Shown here piece after piece: positions 1 through 6,262 of a stretch of 12,949 nucleotides of DNA. The notes beneath the pieces were generated by a model that was not told the DNA's origin, did no database searches, and was given only the letters and a program-made list of their open reading frames with translations. The stretch comes from Flavobacteriaceae bacterium (GTDB lineage: Bacteria; Bacteroidota; Bacteroidia; Flavobacteriales; Flavobacteriaceae): assembly GCA_020435885.1 (NCBI GenBank), contig JAGQYU010000042.1, positions 1 to 12,949 of the forward strand. The letters are read 5' to 3'. Both the position numbers and the translations under genes were made by a program. Positions within the stretch are counted from its first letter, which is position 1; each line of letters begins with the position of its first letter.

Positions 1-1205
1 TTGTTCCTGTCTATTGGATGGCTACGGAAGATCATGATTTTGAGGAGATAAATTATTTCAATTTTAAGGATAAAAAAATACAATGGAATAAGGAAAGTGC
101 TGGTCCGGTTGGTAGGTTAAGAACAGATGATTTACAGCAAATATACTCAGTAATAGATTTAGAGTTTGGTACTTCAGAAAGGGCTGTTGATCTGAAAAAT
201 CTGTTTAAAAAAGCATATGTAGAGCATACAACTTTAACGGAAGCCACACGGTTTTTAGCAAATGAATTATTTGGCAAACATGGTTTGGTGATTATTGATG
301 GTGATGACAAAAGCCTAAAGAGACAGTTCATTCCTTTTATGGAACAAGAACTGATTGGTTTTACTTCTTTTAATGAGGTTACCAAAACTATTGCTGAATT
401 AGAAAAAGAATATCCAATTCAAGTTAATCCAAGGGAGATCAATTTGTTCTATATGTCTGATAATTTGAGAGAACGAATTGTTTTTGAAAACGGAAAATAT
501 AGAGCAATAGAAAGTAATACATTATGGACAAAACAAGAACTCCTTGAACATTTGAATGAGTATCCTGAAATGTTTAGTCCAAATGTTATAATGCGCCCGT
601 TGTATCAGGAAGTTATATTGCCAAATCTTGGTTACATAGGAGGAGGTGGCGAGCTTGCTTACTGGTTGGAATTGAAGGGCTATTTTGAAGCTGTTAAAAT
701 ACCTTTTCCCGTATTGTTATTGAGAGATTCAGTATTGGTACTATCTGAAAAACAACGCAGTAAAATGCAGAAATTATCTTTAACGAATGAGGATGTTTTT
801 TTGAAACAGCAAGAATTGATCACTAAAAAAACAAAAGAACTCTCAGAAATAGATATTGATTTTACATCTCAAAAAATATTTTTGCAAAAGCAGTTTGAAG
901 ATTTATATAAGTTGGCTGAGAAGACTGATAGATCCTTTTTAGGAGCTGTAAAAGCACAAGAAGTTAAACAGTTAAAAGGATTGGACACATTAGAAAAGCG
1001 CTTGTTGAAAGCTCAAAAACGAAAGTTAGGTAGTGAGCTAGACAGGATAACTTTTTTACAAGACGAACTATTCCCTAAAGGTAGTTTGCAGGAGCGTTTT
1101 AATAATTTTTCTGAAATCTATTTAGAATTTGGAGATCAATTTATTGATTCCGTAAAAGAAAATTTAAATCCTTTACAACAAGAGTTTACAATAATTACTT
1201 TATAA
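1..1205 (+). CDS. bshC: Bacillithiol biosynthesis cysteine-adding enzyme BshC, 5'-truncated by the window edge
   Basis: BshC is assigned the last step of bacillithiol synthesis, joining cysteine to glucosaminyl-malate; bacillithiol is the low-molecular-weight thiol of Firmicutes and many Bacteroidota. The frame is already open at base 3 and reads VPVYWMATEDHDFEEINYF, a conserved BshC block, so the ATG at 18 is an internal methionine and the gene begins before the window. About 400 residues are visible; the family is usually about 530, so roughly 130 N-terminal residues are missing. Other family marks are a glycine-rich stretch followed by ELAYWLELKGYF near 640-690 and a long charged, coiled-coil-like region at about 810-1060. 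The C-terminus is intact. Its last six bases (TTATAA) are shared with the end of the convergent Nudix gene, and there is no room for a separate terminator. The family call is firm; the enzymatic role rests on family knowledge. Confidence 0.93.
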   Translation, partial: VPVYWMATEDHDFEEINYFNFKDKKIQWNKESAGPVGRLRTDDLQQIYSVIDLEFGTSERAVDLKNLFKKAYVEHTTLTEATRFLANELFGKHGLVIIDGDDKSLKRQFIPFMEQELIGFTSFNEVTKTIAELEKEYPIQVNPREINLFYMSDNLRERIVFENGKYRAIESNTLWTKQELLEHLNEYPEMFSPNVIMRPLYQEVILPNLGYIGGGGELAYWLELKGYFEAVKIPFPVLLLRDSVLVLSEKQRSKMQKLSLTNEDVFLKQQELITKKTKELSEIDIDFTSQKIFLQKQFEDLYKLAEKTDRSFLGAVKAQEVKQLKGLDTLEKRLLKAQKRKLGSELDRITFLQDELFPKGSLQERFNNFSEIYLEFGDQFIDSVKENLNPLQQEFTIITL

Positions 1206-1631
1206 AAGTTTGCAGATCCTTAAAGCATTCTGATAAGCCTCTAATCTAAATTGAAAATCAAAATTTGGCAATTCTTCTGGGTTTACCCAATGTAAGTCCT
1301 CAAACTCGTCATCTTGAGGAATGATAGTCATTTTAGTATGGTATTTTACTTTTACAATGCTTAATTCCTGAGCATCGTAAATATAATAGCCATCATTTGG
1401 GTAAGGATAACTCACCTTTGTGGAGTACACTTCTACAATATCATCATCAAAAATAGTTAAAGCTAACTCTTCAATCAATTCTCTTTTAAGACCTCCTATA
1501 ATATCTTCATCGGGTTCAAGCCCACCTTGAGGAAATTTATAACCGCCATCTCTTGGTGAAGAACCAATAAGTACCTTATTTTCAGTATTAACTAAAACAG
1601 CCATCACGGCTTTGCGTATACCTAATCTCAT
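1200..1631 (-). CDS. Nudix hydrolase, RppH/Ap4A-hydrolase-like
   Basis: A 143-residue single-domain Nudix protein that should hydrolyse a nucleoside diphosphate linked to another moiety. The Nudix box spans residues 36-58: G36, E42, R50-E51-L52 and E54-E55 fit G-x5-E-x7-REUxEExGU, except that alanine (A57) replaces the usual final glycine. The acidic metal-binding residues are all present. The run FPQGG just before the box is typical of the RppH and diadenosine tetraphosphate hydrolase branch, so RNA 5'-pyrophosphohydrolase or Ap4A hydrolase activity is plausible but not proven. The ATG at 1631 leads directly into the usual first beta strand. A perfect TAnnTTTG box lies 27 bases upstream, overlapping the stop codon of the preceding gene, so this gene may be transcribed alone as well as from upstream. 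Its 3' end overlaps bshC by six bases. Confidence 0.9.
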   Translation of the reverse strand: MRLGIRKAVMAVLVNTENKVLIGSSPRDGGYKFPQGGLEPDEDIIGGLKRELIEELALTIFDDDIVEVYSTKVSYPYPNDGYYIYDAQELSIVKVKYHTKMTIIPQDDEFEDLHWVNPEELPNFDFQFRLEAYQNALRICKLL

Positions 1632-1658
1632 GTTATTTTAATAACCATGATAAAGATA

Positions 1659-1666
1659 CAAAACTA
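1659..1666 (-). promoter_or_regulatory. Putative -7 promoter box for the Nudix gene
   Basis: Read on the minus strand this is TAGTTTTG, a perfect match to the Bacteroidota -7 consensus TAnnTTTG. It ends 27 bases before the Nudix ATG, close to the spacing seen at pdhA (29) and gcvP (33) in this window. Its first three bases are the TAG stop codon of the upstream gene. I saw no clear -33 TTTG about 19 bases further up, so this rests on one motif plus spacing. Confidence 0.5.
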
Positions 1667-2131
1667 TTGTGGTAAGATAATACCTACTTTTTTGTTATAA
1701 TATACCTGAGGTTTGTTTATTTGAAGTCTGGTAATTTCTTTTATATCCTCTATCAATAAATTAATGCTTTGATGCAGTTTTTCTTTAACAGATATAAGAT
1801 CATCACTTTCTAAGTAAGTATTTAGTAAAAAGGGCGTATAACAGGTAAAAGAATCAAGAGAATCTAAATCTTTAGAGTTCTCTTGATCCATTAGTAAGAT
1901 CTCATTATTGATCTTAGTAAAGACCTTAAATTTAGATTTGTCTATTTTAGAAAGGGGAATGATATCGCAAAATAGTTCAATCTTTTGATTAAAGGTCAAT
2001 TTTCCATCTTTACCAAGGGCATTGATTGTCTTGGGGTCTTTAACTCCTAGCCTGTTGGCGAAGTATTGTGAAATCATTTCATCAATGACCTCGGAAGATT
2101 CAATGATTTTAGGGGTTAAATCATTTAACAT
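1664..2131 (-). CDS. Unrecognised 155-residue protein upstream of the Nudix gene
   Basis: I do not recognise this protein. It begins MLNDLTPKIIESSEVIDEMI and looks soluble: there is no signal peptide and no membrane segment. It is rich in Lys, Asp, Glu, Ile and Leu and is probably mostly helical. The central phrase GKLTFNQKIELF (about residues 42-53) is reminiscent of small helical HEPN-like or MltR-like proteins, where a similar K-hyphobic-xF-x-QK-I pattern occurs, but that is only a loose resemblance. The ATG at 2131 is the first in frame; another ATG seven bases upstream is out of frame. A gap of 32 bases separates it from the Nudix gene, so the two may be co-transcribed even though the Nudix gene seems to have its own promoter. 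Codon use matches the neighbours, with no sign of recent transfer. Coding potential is good; function is unknown. Confidence 0.75.
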   Translation of the reverse strand: MLNDLTPKIIESSEVIDEMISQYFANRLGVKDPKTINALGKDGKLTFNQKIELFCDIIPLSKIDKSKFKVFTKINNEILLMDQENSKDLDSLDSFTCYTPFLLNTYLESDDLISVKEKLHQSINLLIEDIKEITRLQINKPQVYYNKKVGIILPQ

Positions 2132-2147
2132 TTTTCATAGCAATTTT

Positions 2148-2165
2148 TTTAGGCTAAAGCCTAAA
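2148..2165. repeat. Small inverted repeat in the leader of the 155-residue protein gene
   Basis: TTTAGGC and GCCTAAA form a perfect 7-base-pair stem around a four-base loop. It sits 16 bases upstream of the ATG at 2131, inside the probable 5' untranslated region. On the minus strand the hairpin is followed by an A-run rather than a T-run, so it is not a typical terminator for the DoxX-like gene upstream. It may be a leader hairpin, or chance. Confidence 0.35.
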
Positions 2166-2233
2166 TTAATATTTTTAAAAAAGTAGGTATTCGTTGGGGG
2201 GAATAACTACATTTTACAATTAGCAATTTTTAT

Positions 2234-2241
2234 CAAAAATA
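2234..2241 (-). promoter_or_regulatory. Putative -7 promoter box for the 155-residue protein gene
   Basis: The minus strand reads TATTTTTG, a perfect TAnnTTTG. It lies about 102 bases before the ATG at 2131, which would give a leader of nearly 100 bases containing the small hairpin at 2148-2165. No good -33 element is visible. In AT-rich DNA this motif can arise by chance, so confidence is modest. The 147-base gap between genes here shows nothing else. Confidence 0.35.
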
Positions 2242-2278
2242 ACTGAAAATAGATAGTATAGTACAGAAAATTAATGAA

Positions 2279-2662
2279 TTACCTGTTTTTTTTAATAATT
2301 GGTATGTTTGTCCTATTAATCCACAAAACAACTAGAGATAAGACAAATATAAAAACAGCCATACCAAAAAGTAGGCCTCCATCGTTATTAACTTCTATGC
2401 CTAATTTAGTTACATGAAAAAACATAGCGCCAAACATCAAACCTAAAGCTAATAAAGCCCCTAGCCATTGTGTACGGTTTAACAATATCAAAAAGCTTAC
2501 TATTAACTCCATAATTCCAGTGCCGACTCTTCCATAGGGTTCCATACCTATTTTACTGAAAATATATACACTGTCTGGATGGGCTGTAAATTTAAAATAC
2601 AATGTTTGTAACAATAATATTGCTATGATTATCCGTATGATGAAGTTTGTAGTTTTAGTCAT
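2279..2662 (-). CDS. DoxX-like small integral membrane protein
   Basis: A 127-residue protein with four predicted membrane helices at about residues 7-25, 45-62, 65-85 and 96-116, the usual layout of the DoxX/DoxD-like family. Typical features are the first helix leading to the short segment YFKFTAHPDSVYIFSKIG, and the pair of glycine-rich middle helices. Members are widespread in Bacteroidota; their biochemical role is mostly unsettled, with links to quinone- or thiol-related redox functions in some species, and nothing here decides it. I chose the ATG at 2662. The frame stays open upstream to a TTG at 2695, but that adds only a polar, Lys-rich 11-residue extension with no support. It is divergent from guaA, separated by about 100 bases. 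No perfect promoter box is seen for it, and no terminator follows it. Confidence 0.8.
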   Translation of the reverse strand: MTKTTNFIIRIIIAILLLQTLYFKFTAHPDSVYIFSKIGMEPYGRVGTGIMELIVSFLILLNRTQWLGALLALGLMFGAMFFHVTKLGIEVNNDGGLLFGMAVFIFVLSLVVLWINRTNIPIIKKNR

Positions 2663-2752
2663 TTTAATAAGTATTTTTATATTCAGACGTACCAATCATT
2701 TTATAATTACAATATTTAGCAAAAACTGTTTTATCATTTATGAATTAAATTT

Positions 2753-2760
2753 TACTTTTG
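2753..2760 (+). promoter_or_regulatory. Putative -7 promoter box abutting the guaA start codon
   Basis: The sequence TACTTTTG is a perfect TAnnTTTG match. It ends only three bases before the guaA ATG at 2764. If functional, transcription would begin at or within a few bases of the start codon, giving a leaderless or nearly leaderless mRNA. The -33 position holds only TTA. The other perfect boxes in this window lie 27-33 bases or about 100 bases from their start codons, so the spacing here is exceptional. Confidence 0.45.
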
Positions 2761-2763
2761 CGA

Positions 2764-4290
2764 ATGCAACATAAAGTACTTATTCTAGATTTCGGTTCGC
2801 AATACACACAACTTATTGCACGTAGAGTTAGAGAACTCAATATTTTTTGTGAAATTTTTCCGTATAACAATCATCCTGATATCAGTGAATTTAAAGCAGT
2901 GATCCTTTCCGGGAGTCCTTTTTCTGTATACAGTGCTGATGCCCCGCACCCATCATTGGATATGATCAAAGGGAATGTGCCGTTATTAGGCGTATGTTTT
3001 GGCGCTCAATATTTAGTGCATAAATATGGAGGAAAAGTTGAACCGTCAAAGACTAGAGAGTACGGTAGAGCCAAATTATCATATATCAATAATGAAGATC
3101 ATTTATTTGACGGAATTAATGAAGGCTCTCAAGTTTGGATGAGCCATAGTGATACGATTACACTATTGCCGGAAAGTTTCCATAAAATTGCAAGTACTGA
3201 TGATGTGGAATACGCAGCGTATAAGATTGATGATGAAGATTCGTATGCTATACAATTCCATCCGGAAGTATATCATACAACAGATGGAAAACGTTTGCTC
3301 AGAAACTTTTTGGTAAACATTGCCGGTGTTGAGCAAAACTGGACACCCAATTCTTTTGTTGAAGAAACGGTTTCAGATTTAAAAGCTCAATTAGGCAATG
3401 ACAGGGTTGTGCTAGGGCTTTCTGGCGGAGTGGATTCTACCGTTGCAGCTGTGCTTTTAAATAAGGCCATTGGGGGCAATTTATTTTGCATTTTTGTAAA
3501 TAACGGATTGCTTAGAAAAGATGAGTTTCAGAACGTGTTGCATCAGTACAAGGATATGGGTCTGAATGTAAAGGGAGTAGATGCTTCGGCACGTTTTTTG
3601 TCAGAATTGAAAGGTGTTGAAGATCCTGAAAAGAAAAGAAAGATCATTGGTAGAGTTTTTATTGAGGTTTTTGATGATGAAGCACATCATATAAAGGGTG
3701 TTAAATGGTTAGCCCAAGGAACCATTTACCCAGATGTGATAGAATCTGTTTCTGTAAAAGGGCCTTCTGTTACCATAAAATCGCATCATAATGTGGGAGG
3801 TCTTCCAGACTTCATGAAATTAAAAATAGTGGAGCCGTTGAGGATGTTGTTTAAGGATGAGGTTAGGAGAGTAGGGAGGTCACTAGGTATTGATGATGAA
3901 TTGTTAGGTAGGCATCCATTTCCGGGGCCGGGGCTGGCAATCAGGATATTAGGAGACATCACAGAAGAAAAAGTGAGAATTTTGCAAGAGGTAGACTCAA
4001 TTTTCATTAATGGATTGAAAAAGTGGAATTTATATAATGATGTTTGGCAGGCAGGTGCTATATTGCTACCTATTAATTCGGTTGGTGTTATGGGAGATGA
4101 ACGTACTTATGAAAAAGTAGTGGCATTAAGAGCTGTTTCATCAACCGATGGAATGACTGCAGATTGGGTAAATTTGCCCTATGAATTTTTGCAGGAAACA
4201 TCTAATAAGATCATTAATGGAGTTAAGGGGGTAAACAGAGTGGTGTATGATATAAGCTCCAAGCCGCCGGCAACCATTGAATGGGAATAA
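2764..4290 (+). CDS. guaA: GMP synthase (glutamine-hydrolysing)
   Basis: Converts XMP to GMP using ATP and glutamine in purine synthesis. The 508 residues are full length. The N-terminal class I glutamine amidotransferase domain (about 1-190) carries the nucleophile C78 in GVCFGAQ and the catalytic H166 and E168 in QFHPEV. The ATP-pyrophosphatase domain has the P-loop SGGVDS at 220-225. The C-terminal dimerisation domain ends in KPPATIEWE, the standard family terminus. I chose the ATG at 2764, giving MQHKVLILDFGSQYTQ, the usual N-terminus; an in-frame TTG at 2758 falls inside the promoter box and would add only two residues. No leader is available for a purine riboswitch. The LysM fusion gene starts 24 bases downstream on the same strand with no terminator between, so the two are probably co-transcribed. 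Confidence 0.98.
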   Translation: MQHKVLILDFGSQYTQLIARRVRELNIFCEIFPYNNHPDISEFKAVILSGSPFSVYSADAPHPSLDMIKGNVPLLGVCFGAQYLVHKYGGKVEPSKTREYGRAKLSYINNEDHLFDGINEGSQVWMSHSDTITLLPESFHKIASTDDVEYAAYKIDDEDSYAIQFHPEVYHTTDGKRLLRNFLVNIAGVEQNWTPNSFVEETVSDLKAQLGNDRVVLGLSGGVDSTVAAVLLNKAIGGNLFCIFVNNGLLRKDEFQNVLHQYKDMGLNVKGVDASARFLSELKGVEDPEKKRKIIGRVFIEVFDDEAHHIKGVKWLAQGTIYPDVIESVSVKGPSVTIKSHHNVGGLPDFMKLKIVEPLRMLFKDEVRRVGRSLGIDDELLGRHPFPGPGLAIRILGDITEEKVRILQEVDSIFINGLKKWNLYNDVWQAGAILLPINSVGVMGDERTYEKVVALRAVSSTDGMTADWVNLPYEFLQETSNKIINGVKGVNRVVYDISSKPPATIEWE

Positions 4291-4314
4291 TTTTTATAAA
4301 AAATTGATATAAAA

Positions 4315-6192
4315 ATGAACAAACTAAAACTAAGTATTTTACTCTTTTTAATTGCTATAGGTAATGTATTTTCTCAAATTGAGAAAAAATATGTGCCTTA
4401 TAAAGCATTAGAAGGGGAAACCATACAAACCATTTCTCAGAAGTTTTCTATTACACCATATGATTTGCTAAAGCTGAATCCTGATATTAAAGATGGTATC
4501 AGTGAAGGACAGGTAATTATCGTTCCTAATAAAAATTATAGTCCTTTACAAGATGAGGAAAAAGGTGATTATGTAAAAGACGGATTTTTATATCATAAAG
4601 TAAAACCTCAGGAAAACTACTTTAGATTAAAGCAAGAATATGGAGTATCTAAAAAAGATCTTAGAAAATATAATCTTGAATTACGTAGTGGTGATTTAAA
4701 AGCGGGACAGGTTATTAAAATACCAGTTTCCAAAGGTTTTAAATTAGATAAAGAAGATATTCCAATGGCCACAAAGCCTTATTTAGTTAAGCCCAAAGAA
4801 ACAAAATACAGTATTGCGAAGAGGTATGGAATTACTGTTGAGAGATTAGAAGAGTTAAACCCTCACTTAAAAGAAGTTGAACTCAAATTGGCAGAAATCA
4901 TAAAAGTACCGGACATAGAAGAAATTCCTGTTCCTAATAAGGACTCTGTAACGCATCAAGTTGAAAAAGGTGAAACATTGTTCAGCCTTAGTCAAAAGTT
5001 TAGAATTTCGCAGCAAGAATTAATTGAAGCTAATCCATTTTTAAAAGATGGGGTTAAAGAAGGTGCATTGATTGAAATTCCTAAAGCCTCATTTTCAGAA
5101 AGTACACAACTATTTGTGGCAAATATCCCTGAAGAAAGAGAACTCAATGTGGTAATGATGTTGCCATTTACATCAGGAAAAGGAACTGTTGATTTTGAGA
5201 ATGATAAAACACTGGAAATCGTTACAGATTTTTATTTAGGGAGTTTACAGGCATTAGATTCGCTTAAAAAGCAAGGATTGTCTATTAATCTTAAAGTATT
5301 TGATACTCAGAATAATAAAGTACGTATATCAAATTATTTCACATCGAATAACTTTGAAGATGTTGATTTGTTGATAGGCCCTATGTATTTAGAAAATGTA
5401 AAACTGGCTACTCAACTAATTCAAAATAATGATATAGCCATTATCTCTCCGGCCTCGTCAAAAGATCATTCTTTTGCCACTAAAAATGTTATTAAAGAAA
5501 TCCCTTCTGATGAGGAACTTGCTGAGCAAATTTTAGAGTATATTAAAGATAGCTATGAAGGTCAAAATATTATAGCTGTTATTGATGAAGTGAATGAAAA
5601 TCAAGCCAAGTTTAACAAGATCATCAATAATTTAAATAAAATTGACTCACTCAAAAGTATAAGTATTATAAAACCTGAAAAAGGATATATAAAGCCTGCA
5701 GTGTTTAAAAGCAAAATCAATGAAGAAAAAGACAATTGGATTGTTCTTTTAACAGAAGATGATGTAATTGCTACGGATGTGGTAAATAACCTTGGCGTTC
5801 AACCTGAAAAGGTGAAACTGACACTATTCTCCACCATTTATGATAAGAATTTTGAGAGAATGGACAACAATTTTCTAACAAGGATTAATTTTCATTACCC
5901 TATATCCACTTACGTTGATAATGAAAGTGAGGAGGTGAGGAACTTTACCAATACCTACAAAACCAACAATTATATAGAACCATCTGAATATGCTTTTAAG
6001 GGTTTTGATATTGTTTATGATGCTTTGTTAAGGTTAGCCACATATCCTGAGTATGAAAACGCTTTCCAAGGAGGTTTGTCAGAAAGATTATCTACCAAAT
6101 TCAATTATGTGAAAAAAGGGGGTAGATATTTTGAGAACAAAGGAGGTTATATAGTTAAGTTTGAAGAATTACAACTAAAAAAGGTTCAATAA
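4315..6192 (+). CDS. Secreted protein with four LysM domains and a periplasmic-binding-protein-like domain
   Basis: A 625-residue exported protein. Residues 1-20 form a Sec signal peptide (Lys-rich start, hydrophobic core, likely cleavage VFS|Q); there is no lipobox cysteine, so it is not a lipoprotein. Four LysM repeats follow at about 29-71, 93-137, 155-198 and 213-256, each ending in a V/I-I-x-[VI]-P-type strand; LysM domains bind N-acetylglucosamine-containing polymers such as peptidoglycan. From about 275 to the end the sequence resembles the type 1 periplasmic binding fold of branched-chain amino acid binding proteins (VVMMLPF start, then DLLIGPMY and IAIISPASS). The family is common in Bacteroidota and often annotated as an amino acid ABC transporter substrate-binding protein, but no transporter genes are nearby. 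I infer a periplasmic, cell-wall-bound role in envelope upkeep or sensing rather than transport. It is probably co-transcribed with guaA and ends at a strong terminator. Confidence 0.9.
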   Translation: MNKLKLSILLFLIAIGNVFSQIEKKYVPYKALEGETIQTISQKFSITPYDLLKLNPDIKDGISEGQVIIVPNKNYSPLQDEEKGDYVKDGFLYHKVKPQENYFRLKQEYGVSKKDLRKYNLELRSGDLKAGQVIKIPVSKGFKLDKEDIPMATKPYLVKPKETKYSIAKRYGITVERLEELNPHLKEVELKLAEIIKVPDIEEIPVPNKDSVTHQVEKGETLFSLSQKFRISQQELIEANPFLKDGVKEGALIEIPKASFSESTQLFVANIPEERELNVVMMLPFTSGKGTVDFENDKTLEIVTDFYLGSLQALDSLKKQGLSINLKVFDTQNNKVRISNYFTSNNFEDVDLLIGPMYLENVKLATQLIQNNDIAIISPASSKDHSFATKNVIKEIPSDEELAEQILEYIKDSYEGQNIIAVIDEVNENQAKFNKIINNLNKIDSLKSISIIKPEKGYIKPAVFKSKINEEKDNWIVLLTEDDVIATDVVNNLGVQPEKVKLTLFSTIYDKNFERMDNNFLTRINFHYPISTYVDNESEEVRNFTNTYKTNNYIEPSEYAFKGFDIVYDALLRLATYPEYENAFQGGLSERLSTKFNYVKKGGRYFENKGGYIVKFEELQLKKVQ

Positions 6193-6214
6193 AATTGTTT
6201 TAATTACGGAAAAT

Positions 6215-6243
6215 AAAAAGGCGCTTCATTGAAGCGCCTTTTT
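6215..6243. terminator. Bidirectional intrinsic terminator between the LysM gene and pdhC
   Basis: A 13-base-pair perfect stem (AAAAAGGCGCTTC with GAAGCGCCTTTTT) closes a three-base ATT loop. The core is GC-rich and is flanked by an A-run on the left and a T-run on the right, so it can terminate transcription from both sides. It sits between two convergent genes, 22 bases after the LysM gene stop and 19 bases beyond the pdhC stop. Confidence 0.93.
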
Positions 6244-6262
6244 TAGTTTTTATAGTAGTTCT

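Noticed and set aside
18..20. ATG at 18 as the bshC start
   Set aside because: The frame is open to the window edge and the codons before it read VPVYW, which belongs to the conserved BshC block, so this is an internal methionine.
2663..2695. TTG start at 2695 for the DoxX-like gene
   Set aside because: It would add a polar 11-residue extension before the natural membrane-protein start at the ATG at 2662, and no start signal supports it.
3786..4007. Minus-strand 73-residue open frame inside guaA
   Set aside because: It is antisense to the conserved HPFPGPGLAIR region of guaA; nothing suggests a separate gene.
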